From positions 1-6,544 of the forward strand of contig JANYEO010000194.1 in NCBI GenBank assembly GCA_025363025.1: a stretch of DNA of 6,544 bases, written 5' to 3'. Positions 1-5,569 of the stretch are shown piece by piece. The number at the start of each line of letters is the position of its first letter. Within the stretch, counting starts at the first letter, position 1. The notes below the pieces were generated by a model that was not told the DNA's origin, searched no databases, and worked only from the letters and a program-made list of their open reading frames with translations. The DNA comes from Opitutia bacterium (GTDB lineage Bacteria > Verrucomicrobiota > Verrucomicrobiia > Opitutales > JANYEO01). The position numbers and the translations under genes are program-made.

Positions 1-1
1 T

Positions 2-1663
2 AGTGGCGCAACCGCATTCACCGGCAAAACAAAGACGAATTTCTCTAACTGTATCTATGGCGGCCCAGAATATGGAGGCGCTGGTAAATATACAGAAGAC
101 CAATACTATAACTGCCTCACAACAAATGGCACGCAGTACGATCCCACCGCTCCTGCCACCTGGGACGATTTTGTCACCACTTACAATTTATGGTATTCTA
201 GCGGCACGCCTCCTTTCCCGATCAACGGTTACCGGAATTTCAGACCCAGCAATCCCCCTGCAGCTAGTGATGGTGGCAACGTCTCAGGCTCACCCAGTCG
301 CACCTCTTATAGCTATGCATGGTCTCTCTTCGAACCCCCCTTTAGTGCAAGCAGCTACTGGAATAAAGGTGATGGAGAGGCTTATAAATTCTCAAAAAAT
401 GCCTGCGCGGTCATTCGGCTGAATACCTTTCCAGCCCCACCAATAAATGCTACATGGGGCCTACCCAGCATGCCCAGCTCCATAAGCCCACTGTGTAGTG
501 CTTCCTTTTCCGGGAGCAACCTAGGGAAAGCCGGTACCGCAAGCTCCGTTAATTTATCACCCATTGTAACACCCACATCCTACTCCGTTTCCTTTTTATC
601 TTTTGAAAAAAACAACGACACACTTTCAACAGATAATAACGGCAATTATATCTTGCAAAACTTTGGCAATCATAGCGTCTTCCCTACAACCAACAAAGTC
701 ATTGGCACCACCGGCACCTTAACCCTTCAGCAAGGCACTTACAACAACAGCTTTGCCACTCTCGCCCCTTATAAATTAGAAAATAATCTCCCCATTTCTT
801 CTTTTTATGATCCAAGACGCAAAAGTGGTATTGATGCCATGATCATCGATGTAGGCGCATTATATACCCTTTTAAAAAATGGCAACAGCTCATTCCCCGA
901 TTACAAACCCAATACAGATTATAATGGAGTCGTCTATATTTGGGTGCCGGAATCTGATTTCAATGGCATGCCAGCAGGCGATGGAGGGGGCGACGGCGTT
1001 GTAACGCCTTCAATTGATGCCTCTTATATCCGTCAAGAAGGCACCACCCCCGTCGTCTGGGGCATTGTATTGACCAATGGCCAAAATATTCCCGATTCAA
1101 ATGACCCTGCCGGCGGCCTCACCATTGCCTCTAATGCGCCTATTTACATTAATGGGTCTTATGGGAGCAATTATTGGCCCTGTATGGTCGCTGCAGACGC
1201 CGTCACACTCTTATCCCCTGGTTTCTTTACCCCTTCATCTTATTACTCCAATCTTTTACTCAGCACACATAAAACACCTGAAGATAGCGCAGTCTCAGAT
1301 ACCGTCACCCTCAATACATCCATCATGAGTGGGATCACCTCCTATTGGCTAACAGGCGATTGGTCTAGCGCAGGTGATAGCGTCTGCAACATTCCCCGTA
1401 CGATCGAAAACTGGTCGGAAGGCAGCGTAACCCTTTACGGCACTATTTTTGGACTTACCGAGCCCGAAGTCGCACGTGGGCCCGTTAGCAACTGCACTAA
1501 CTACACTCCCAACAGCAATTACAATCCCAGTATCGTCAATCCTCACAACACCGCTGTGACCCCCGTTCCCCCCGCTTGTTCATTTTTAAAATGCCAGCAA
1601 TACGAGCTCGATCACTTTGAACTCATTTCCGAAACGGCTTATAACCAAGTAACCACCCAATAA
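2..1663 (+). CDS. PilX-like / DUF7305-type pilus-associated protein, C-terminal part (5' end outside window)
   Basis: The frame is open from base 2 to a TAA at 1661-1663, giving 553 residues with no start inside the window that needs to be used, so the gene begins upstream. An ATG at 470 is internal, because coding-like sequence in the same frame runs on before it. The protein is rich in Ser, Thr, Asn, Pro, Gly and Tyr with scattered Cys, as expected of an exported protein. The C-terminal half (about residues 340-500) has the order of motifs I associate with PilX-like proteins carrying a DUF7305-type domain: VVWGIVLTNGQ, then GGLTIASNAPIYINGSYGS, then AADAVTLLSP, then IPRTIENWSEGSVTLYGTI. In that family the domain follows a prepilin-like N-terminus and is linked to type IV pilus or type II secretion minor pilins. 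The N-terminus cannot be checked here. No pilin gene lies downstream. Family assignment is from memory of motifs; the role in pilus assembly is inference. Confidence 0.6.
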   Translation, partial: SGATAFTGKTKTNFSNCIYGGPEYGGAGKYTEDQYYNCLTTNGTQYDPTAPATWDDFVTTYNLWYSSGTPPFPINGYRNFRPSNPPAASDGGNVSGSPSRTSYSYAWSLFEPPFSASSYWNKGDGEAYKFSKNACAVIRLNTFPAPPINATWGLPSMPSSISPLCSASFSGSNLGKAGTASSVNLSPIVTPTSYSVSFLSFEKNNDTLSTDNNGNYILQNFGNHSVFPTTNKVIGTTGTLTLQQGTYNNSFATLAPYKLENNLPISSFYDPRRKSGIDAMIIDVGALYTLLKNGNSSFPDYKPNTDYNGVVYIWVPESDFNGMPAGDGGGDGVVTPSIDASYIRQEGTTPVVWGIVLTNGQNIPDSNDPAGGLTIASNAPIYINGSYGSNYWPCMVAADAVTLLSPGFFTPSSYYSNLLLSTHKTPEDSAVSDTVTLNTSIMSGITSYWLTGDWSSAGDSVCNIPRTIENWSEGSVTLYGTIFGLTEPEVARGPVSNCTNYTPNSNYNPSIVNPHNTAVTPVPPACSFLKCQQYELDHFELISETAYNQVTTQ

Positions 1664-1675
1664 GACCGCTTTCAG

Positions 1676-1772
1676 AATGCTTTGATTTTGAAGAACTTGT
1701 AGGACGAAGCGACGAATGTACATACGGTGCTTGAGGCGCGCCAACCGTCCAAAAACTCAAAAATCATGCATT
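1676..1772. repeat. Small imperfect palindromic element (MITE/REP-like)
   Basis: The left arm AATGCTTTGATTTTGAAG (1676-1693) matches, with two small gaps, the reverse complement of the right arm CTCAAAAATCATGCATT (1756-1772). The arms enclose about 62 bases with no open frame of note, including the self-complementary GTACAT-type core near 1718. A short noncoding unit with inverted arms immediately after a stop codon is typical of a miniature inverted-repeat element or a REP-type sequence. It directly abuts the insertion-sequence-like end at 1767-1790. Whether it occurs elsewhere in the genome cannot be seen from this window. Confidence 0.45.
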
Positions 1773-1790
1773 AAGAGACCGCTGCATAAT
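1767..1790 (+). repeat. Left copy of inverted repeat bounding the 1.8-4.2 kb block
   Basis: This stretch, TGCATTAA followed by GAGACCGCTGCATAAT, matches the reverse complement of 4170-4193 with two mismatches over 24 bases; the last 16 bases (1775-1790) match exactly. Just inside both copies lies GCCCTT, separated from the repeat by TA on the left and by nothing on the right. Such ends look like terminal inverted repeats of an insertion sequence. A GAGACC-type terminus reminds me of IS5-family ends, but that is recollection only and no transposase is present. Confidence 0.6.
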
Positions 1791-1888
1791 TAGCCCTTGG
1801 CCCCTAGACATAAGGGCAAAGCAGGTGTAGTGTGGGGGTAAGGCTTTTTACACGGCAAACCCGATTAACTGCTTACCCTATTCTTATC

Positions 1889-3022
1889 ATGCACTCCTCC
1901 GTTAATAAATCGATTCATCCTGGCCCAAGCGTTAATCTGGGCGGTGGCCCAGATGCTTCACAACCCCCATCAGGCGTTAAAGTGGGCTCAGGGGCTCAAG
2001 CCAGAATCGGTAGCGCTTCAAATCTGCTAACGCGTGAAGTCTCGCTCCTGATAAGGGGTATAGCGGTGCCGGAAGATAAGACTGATGCCGTTACTGTTTT
2101 TGTTAGCCACATCAAAACCGACCCCAAATTAGCCGAACAAGCCAAAGAAGGCAGCTTAAGTCACCTAGTCTCAGTAGGTCAGTTAGACGACCCAGAGAGC
2201 TTAAAAAAGGACTTCCTGGCATCCGCTAAAAAGGATCCTGAGGCCACTCAGCAGACCCTCAAAGCATTGGTACAACACCTTGATAAGCATATAAGTACGC
2301 TTTTAGATACACAAATATTGGCTCTCAAACAAGTCATTGTAGAGCTGAATGCAGAGGTGATAAAAAATATACTCAGCAATAAAAATATTCCTCAATTTGA
2401 ATCCCAAAGCCTTAAGCCGCTCAATAAACTTTTAAAGGACACGCAAGAAGCTGTCTACCAGCTGCAATCCCATGATCCTGCAGCCCTAGTAAAGGCAAAG
2501 GAAACGATTGGAGGCCTGCAAGTCAGTTTTCAAGCTCAAACAAAGGGCATCGCTGCACTCGCCAGCACAGATAAGGACACAAGTGCGGCCGATACAGCTT
2601 TAGGTAAAATGAACGATAGCTTCAATACCCTTTACACCGCTTTGGCTCAAGTGACAAAAGAAGGGGCTTCCGAAATAGATAAAGCCCGTTTCCTTTTCGA
2701 GATAAGCACCGCTACCGAAGGCCTCCTTGAAGGCTTTAAAAAAGTGGGAGACCTTTTTAAAGCCAATGCAGACAACCTAAAACCAGGAGAAGCGGGCCAG
2801 AGCAAAAGGGCACTATTTAAAGGCTTTTGCGCGACCGTAGGGGCAGCCATGGGCATCGGAAGTGTTGCGTCCGGCGTCCGGCGTTATTGTAGGGGGCCTT
2901 TTATTGGCCACTCCCGTGGGGTGGCTTGTCTTAGCTGGTCTCGGCGGGGCTATCATCCTCAGCCTAGGCATTGCAGGCGGGGTTTTAGCCAAAGGCGCAG
3001 TGAAATCCTACAAAGAAGCTAA
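1889..3022 (+). CDS. Helical membrane-associated protein, N-terminal part, frameshifted
   Basis: This is the 5' portion of a gene whose reading frame is broken at 2867-2884. I chose ATG 1889 because the protein then begins MHSSVNKSIHPG with a plausible polar Ser/Pro/Gly-rich leader; a GTG at 1832 in the same frame would add 19 residues. Neither has a good ribosome binding site. Residues 1 to about 45 look disordered and without a cleavable signal. Residues about 45-310 are Lys/Glu/Ala/Leu-rich and predominantly helical, with several likely coiled-coil stretches (for example the LKQVIVELNAEVIKN region). A hydrophobic Gly/Ala segment starts near residue 315. After the 7-bp duplication the frame reads about 47 residues of Arg/Cys-rich sequence unlike the rest, then stops at 3022. 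I do not recognise a named family. A polar leader, long helices and a central hydrophobic hairpin resemble secreted translocator or effector proteins of intracellular bacteria; that is inference only. Confidence 0.65.
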   Translation: MHSSVNKSIHPGPSVNLGGGPDASQPPSGVKVGSGAQARIGSASNLLTREVSLLIRGIAVPEDKTDAVTVFVSHIKTDPKLAEQAKEGSLSHLVSVGQLDDPESLKKDFLASAKKDPEATQQTLKALVQHLDKHISTLLDTQILALKQVIVELNAEVIKNILSNKNIPQFESQSLKPLNKLLKDTQEAVYQLQSHDPAALVKAKETIGGLQVSFQAQTKGIAALASTDKDTSAADTALGKMNDSFNTLYTALAQVTKEGASEIDKARFLFEISTATEGLLEGFKKVGDLFKANADNLKPGEAGQSKRALFKGFCATVGAAMGIGSVASGVRRYCRGPFIGHSRGVACLSWSRRGYHPQPRHCRRGFSQRRSEILQRS

Positions 3023-3758
3023 AACCGAAAAAGCCCTTTTTGAGAAAGATTTTAAGGCTTTCGATTCAACTCTCACTAAGGCCCTAACGGAGCTTCAGGA
3101 GATTCAGCAGCAGTATAGTAAAGAGGTGCTTTTAAGGCGGATTTTTGCAGATCGAGGCAATTACTCGTATGATACATCTTTAGCAAAGATTATAAATAGG
3201 ACCTCGGAGCATAAAGCCGCCGCAACCCGTGTTTTAATGATCCAAGACCCAGCTCTGGCCGCCAAGACCTTGAATAAATTAGCCAGTTGGGATGCCTATG
3301 ATATCTTAAGTGGAATGATCGAAATGGGGGGTAGTGCTCAAGCAGCTCGGATTCTCCCCGAGATGCAACCCCTTAAGGCAAGCGAAGTTTTACAGAGCTT
3401 CCAACGTGCCAAGCGAACAGACTTTCTCCAACAAGCGTTCATAGAAATGCACGCCAATGGCCAAACTGCAGCTGCGGAGAAGCTATTGATGTACACTTCA
3501 TGGAAGCACGAGAACACCGATGCATTGATAAGTTTCCTGACTGACCCTGAACAGGGCCTTGGGCTTGAAGGTGTCATTGCTAAAGCATTGGGCAATGCTG
3601 CCTCAGCAGCCTTCAATGAAACCGTTGCTGATTTCGTAACATTGGCAAAGAAGGGCGATTATAAAGCAATCACCCGGCAGCTGAATACAGTCGCTAAAAA
3701 CCACCCCGGGCTAGCCAACCGCATGGACAGGGCATTCCGGGACACAGATCCTGAATAA
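2862..3758 (+). CDS. Helical membrane-associated protein, C-terminal part (same gene, shifted frame)
   Basis: This is the continuation, in another frame, of the gene beginning at 1889. Genuine coding sequence here begins about 2874 with SGVIVGGLLLATPVGWL; the GTG at 2862 merely happens to be in frame and lacks a clear ribosome binding site. The first 40 residues form a very hydrophobic stretch, read best as a helical hairpin turning at TPVGW. A Lys/Glu-rich helical region follows (AVKSYKEAKTEKALFEKDF). Residues about 120-200 show repeated helix pairs such as ILPEMQPLKASEVLQSFQ, reminiscent of the superhelical repeats in MgtE N-terminal domains. The end is basic and polar. No other stop occurs in either half, so the lesion is recent, reversible, or a sequencing error. 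The stop codon lies at the junction with the peptide synthetase fragment, so the natural C-terminus may be altered. Function is unknown. Confidence 0.65.
   Translation: MLRPASGVIVGGLLLATPVGWLVLAGLGGAIILSLGIAGGVLAKGAVKSYKEAKTEKALFEKDFKAFDSTLTKALTELQEIQQQYSKEVLLRRIFADRGNYSYDTSLAKIINRTSEHKAAATRVLMIQDPALAAKTLNKLASWDAYDILSGMIEMGGSAQAARILPEMQPLKASEVLQSFQRAKRTDFLQQAFIEMHANGQTAAAEKLLMYTSWKHENTDALISFLTDPEQGLGLEGVIAKALGNAASAAFNETVADFVTLAKKGDYKAITRQLNTVAKNHPGLANRMDRAFRDTDPE
2867..2884 (+). repeat. Tandem 7-bp duplication causing a frameshift
   Basis: The sequence reads GCGTCCG, GCGTCCG, GCGT: two full copies and a partial third of a 7-base unit. It sits exactly where coding passes from the frame of 1889 to the frame of 3758. 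Deleting one copy joins GIGSVASG directly to VIVGGLLLATP and gives an uninterrupted frame to 3758, because 1870 bases minus 7 is a multiple of three. The duplication could arise or revert by slipped-strand mispairing. It might also be an assembly or read error. Confidence 0.85.
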
Positions 3759-4020
3759 GTATCAAGGATTTCTTAACTATCTCCTATGGTTTACTGAGCG
3801 CCATCAGATAAGTGCCACAGATAACTTTTTTCATCAAACACCCTTCAGATTCGATATATCAGCTATAGAAATCTTTGTTCCATTGATGAATGGAGGCTCT
3901 ATCTTTCTTATAACACCAGGAAGATAAAAAAATTCAGAGTACCTGCGCGATCTTATTGTTCAAGAGGGGATTATCTCTTTGAACTTAGTACTAGCGACTC
4001 TTAAATTATTCATGCCCCAT
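3754..4020 (+). pseudogene. Relic of a nonribosomal peptide synthetase adenylation domain
   Basis: Read in the frame starting at 3754, the translation includes NKYQGFLNYLLWFTERHQ, then FHQTPFRFDISAIEIF, then NSEYLRDLIVQEGI. These follow, in order and with correct spacing, the part of peptide synthetase adenylation domains between core motifs A3 and A5. The FDIS is the A4 motif FDxS, and the last block matches the usual segment of the form EYLRDLI. An in-frame TAA at 3925-3927 interrupts it, explainable by one base change from CAA. Nothing of the A1-A3 nucleotide-binding motifs precedes it and no A5-A10 motifs follow, so only about 90 of some 500 residues survive. Similarity fades after about 4020; the frame closes at 4051-4053. 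The fragment abuts the stop codon of the preceding gene directly. Such synthetases make peptide natural products; this piece cannot function. Confidence 0.75.
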
Positions 4021-4036
4021 CAGCTTTTTGGAGGCA

Positions 4037-4165
4037 ATGCGGGATGTTTATAATAAGGATGAAGGAGATGTTGTTAAAGCCCTTGATAATGCACAAACTG
4101 CTTTAGATGTCGCAGGTATGGTGCCTGTAAGCAACGCTACTTTCTTTAAAAAGCCGCTGTTATAA
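4037..4165 (+). pseudogene. Short remnant resembling a polymorphic-toxin pre-toxin segment
   Basis: A 42-codon frame runs from ATG 4037 to TAA 4163-4165, in a different frame from the peptide synthetase relic. The reading is open upstream back to a TAG at 3992-3994, so the ATG need not be the original start. The middle part, ALDNAQTALDVAGMVPV, resembles the conserved segment of the form ALDVxGxVPVVG found just before the toxin domain in Rhs-type and other polymorphic toxins. The homology then ends abruptly in VSNATFFKKPLL, without the expected continuation. A GGAGG at 4030-4034 is too close to the ATG to be a proper ribosome binding site. I read this as a decayed gene fragment; a small expressed peptide is less likely. 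Confidence 0.4.
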
Positions 4166-4181
4166 GGGCATTATGCAGCGG
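4148..4181 (-). terminator. Intrinsic terminator of argR
   Basis: Read on the minus strand, CCGCTG (4181-4176) pairs with CAGCGG (4159-4154). The stem continues with ATAA against TTAT, after one wobble and a bulge, around a small loop. A C and then TTTTT (4152-4148) follow immediately. This is the shape of a rho-independent terminator. The argR stop codon (4173-4171) lies inside the hairpin, and its upstream stem arm comes from the 16-bp repeat unit at 4170-4185. Confidence 0.7.
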
Positions 4182-4201
4182 TCTCATTATGCAACGGTCT
4201 C
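4170..4201. repeat. Two tandem 16-bp units; right boundary of the inverted-repeat block
   Basis: ATTATGCAGCGGTCTC (4170-4185) is followed at once by ATTATGCAACGGTCTC (4186-4201), with one mismatch. The first unit is the exact reverse complement of 1775-1790, and the match extends imperfectly into the second unit to 4193. The unit looks like an insertion-sequence terminal repeat. It overlaps the 3' end of argR. No clear target-site duplication was found around 1767-1790 and 4170-4201. Confidence 0.75.
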
Positions 4202-4680
4202 AGCCCCGTAATCAAAAAATCCAAAAGAGCTGCCTTCAAATTTCCCCCATGGGCCCGCTCCTCTGTCACGACCAAAACAGTATCATCCCCCGCAACCGTC
4301 CCAAGAATGCCCTGTAAGCCTTTTGGCAAGGGTTCTTGGGTACATAGCTTATCAATTGTAGCCGCCACCGCCACTGCATAGCCTGGGGGAGTATGCACCA
4401 GCATCAAGTTAGGAGGGGCCAACGTTATTCGGTAAGGTGCCGGTAAAACATGCGGTAAAGCCACAGTTTGCCTCACCCGGTATACCCCATTTTCTTTCAC
4501 AACGCCTAACTTATGCAACCAGCGGGAAAGGGTCGCCTGCGTCAAATCCCCTCCTTGGGCTCGAATTGCATTTAATAATTGGTTTTGATCGCCAATTGGC
4601 TCTCCTTCAATTATATGTAGAATTATCCCAGGCAACTCCGCCCTTGTTTTTAAAACTGACTTAAGCTTATTACTTGACAT
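4171..4680 (-). CDS. argR: Arginine repressor ArgR
   Basis: This encodes a 169-residue ArgR/AhrC-type regulator, a hexameric DNA-binding protein that uses L-arginine as corepressor. The N-terminal winged helix-turn-helix includes GGDLTQATLSRWLHKLGVVK (residues 43-62), matching the family pattern TQATLSRDL..LG.VK, except that Trp54 replaces the usual acidic residue after SR. The C-terminal arginine-binding and oligomerisation domain carries the hallmark GTVAGDDT (127-134), with the paired Asp that contact arginine. The family normally ends soon after a segment like ALLDFLITGL (151-160); here nine further residues, RPLHNETAA, and the stop are encoded by the tandem 16-bp repeats. The start ATG at 4680 gives a normal N-terminus. 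The gene is divergent from an amino-acid ABC transporter with only 47 bases between the likely starts. It therefore probably controls that operon and its own transcription. Identification is firm; target genes are inferred. Confidence 0.93.
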   Translation of the reverse strand: MSSNKLKSVLKTRAELPGIILHIIEGEPIGDQNQLLNAIRAQGGDLTQATLSRWLHKLGVVKENGVYRVRQTVALPHVLPAPYRITLAPPNLMLVHTPPGYAVAVAATIDKLCTQEPLPKGLQGILGTVAGDDTVLVVTEERAHGGNLKAALLDFLITGLRPLHNETAA

Positions 4681-4727
4681 ATATAAAAACGCATATTATC
4701 CATTTTTATCCATATTTCAACCATTTT
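4674..4727. promoter_or_regulatory. Divergent promoter/operator region between argR and the transporter
   Basis: This AT-rich stretch separates the two start codons. On the plus strand TTGACA (4674-4679) is a perfect -35 hexamer. The -10 is uncertain: TATTAT (4694-4699) leaves only 14 bases, while TATCCA (4697-4702) leaves 17. On the minus strand TTGAAA (4720-4715) followed after 16 bases by TAATAT (4698-4693) is a plausible argR promoter. The two promoters would overlap. Three CCATWTT copies (4700-4706, 4710-4716, 4721-4727) lie on it at 10- and 11-base spacing. I could not find a clean classical ARG-box palindrome, so ArgR binding here is inferred from gene layout. Confidence 0.5.
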
Positions 4728-5537
4728 ATGCACATAAACCAAAACTACCTGACTTCAATCAAAAGACTACCCCTGATGAGCGTCCTCTTTGCATGGGGTC
4801 TCATCAGTCTACTCATGGGTTGTTCAAAAGATAAAGAAGATGCCTCAAAACCAACTACCCTTACCCTCGTCACCTCTGCAGACTACCCCCCCTTCGAGTT
4901 TATGCGCTCTAGCCAAATTGTAGGGCTAGATATTGATGTCGCAACCGCCATTACCCAGGAACTCGGCCTTCTCTTGCACGTTCAAGATATGAATTTTAGC
5001 GGCCTCATCCCCGCCCTCACAACTGGCAGGGCAGACTTTGCTATGGCTGGCCTCACTGTAACCCCCGAGCGCGCTCAAAACGTAGAGTTCTCCGATGTTT
5101 ACTTTCAGCCCGCCTTGGCCATCCTCGCTCGGGAAGACGCCCCTATCACCAATATCGCAGCCCTCGCTGGCAAACGGATCGGCGCTCAGCTCGGTAGCAC
5201 GATGGAGCAATTTGCCAAAGAGCAAGCCACCCAAATGCAGGGCATCACCCTTACCTCACTCAATCGCAATCCGGACCTAGTTCAAGAGCTCAAAGTAGGT
5301 CGGCTAGACGCTGTTTTGCTAGAAGCCGCTCAAGCCTCGGCCTTTGCACAAGTCAGTCCCGACTTAGTCTTTAGCATTCTACCCAAGGCCATAGCCGGCT
5401 ATGCCATCGCTTTCCCCAAAGATAGCCCTTGGGTTCCCAAATTTAATGAAGCCATCGCTCGCCTCAGAGCAGAGGGGAAGCTCCAAGCCATAGAGACAGA
5501 ATGGCTGACCGTAGAAAAAGAACCCCTCCACGACTAA
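4728..5537 (+). CDS. artJ: Lipoprotein solute-binding protein of a polar amino-acid ABC transporter (arginine-type)
   Basis: This is a family-3 periplasmic binding protein that captures an amino acid and delivers it to the permease. I chose ATG 4728 because it gives a basic n-region (TSIKRLPL), a hydrophobic core and a lipobox LLMGC with Cys32 as the lipidated residue; ATG 4776 would lack positive charge and a TTG at 4674 would overlap the promoter. The mature part has the family's order of motifs: TSADYPPFEF (49-58), GLDIDVATAI (66-75), GRADFAMAGLTVTPER (100-115), GKRIGAQLGSTMEQF and a C-terminal AIARLRAEGKLQAIETEW. Its 269 residues are usual for the family. Arginine as substrate is inferred from the divergent argR; glutamine or another polar amino acid is possible, and the symbol is given on context. 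The permease starts 32 bases downstream, so it is the first gene of the operon. It is probably repressed by ArgR with arginine. Confidence 0.85.
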   Translation: MHINQNYLTSIKRLPLMSVLFAWGLISLLMGCSKDKEDASKPTTLTLVTSADYPPFEFMRSSQIVGLDIDVATAITQELGLLLHVQDMNFSGLIPALTTGRADFAMAGLTVTPERAQNVEFSDVYFQPALAILAREDAPITNIAALAGKRIGAQLGSTMEQFAKEQATQMQGITLTSLNRNPDLVQELKVGRLDAVLLEAAQASAFAQVSPDLVFSILPKAIAGYAIAFPKDSPWVPKFNEAIARLRAEGKLQAIETEWLTVEKEPLHD

Positions 5538-5569
5538 AAGCTTAACTTTCGCCAGGCTCCTTATTCATA

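Larger units (their letters stand above)
1664..1831. other. Gene-free stretch holding repeat-derived sequence
   Basis: No credible coding region is visible between the end of the PilX-like gene and the helical-protein gene. The stretch is largely explained by a small palindromic element (1676-1772) and an insertion-sequence-like end (1767-1790). A weak hairpin follows, with GCCCTT at 1793-1798 pairing with AAGGGC at 1812-1817 across a 13-base loop. No convincing promoter could be assigned to the following gene, and the hairpin lacks a T-run, so I do not call it a terminator. Confidence 0.5.

Noticed and set aside
3..422. Open frame on the plus strand at the window start
   Set aside because: It is out of frame with the PilX-like gene, whose frame is open from base 2 across the same bases and gives sensible exported-protein sequence continuous with 470-1663.
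1077..1546. Alternative-frame open stretches at 1077-1328 (plus) and 1349-1546 (minus)
   Set aside because: Both lie wholly inside the PilX-like gene and show no family motifs or start signals.
470..1663. ATG at 470 as the real start of the PilX-like gene
   Set aside because: The same frame is open and coding-like back to base 2, and no ribosome binding site precedes the ATG.
2862..3758. Two independent overlapping genes at 1889-3022 and 2862-3758
   Set aside because: The hydrophobic segment is continuous only across the frame change, the 7-bp duplication explains it exactly, and the tail of the first frame (Arg/Cys-rich) looks non-coding.
1767..4201. A complete insertion sequence
   Set aside because: No transposase is encoded between the repeats and no target-site duplication is evident, so only ends or remnants can be claimed.
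4674..4727. TTG at 4674 as the start of the binding protein
   Set aside because: It would put a 54-base extension over the -35 hexamer and the argR start codon, and would place the signal peptide too far from the N-terminus.
4674..4730. Classical ARG-box palindrome (TGAAT with ATTCA)
   Set aside because: No stretch here matches both half sites; only the phased CCATWTT copies stand out.
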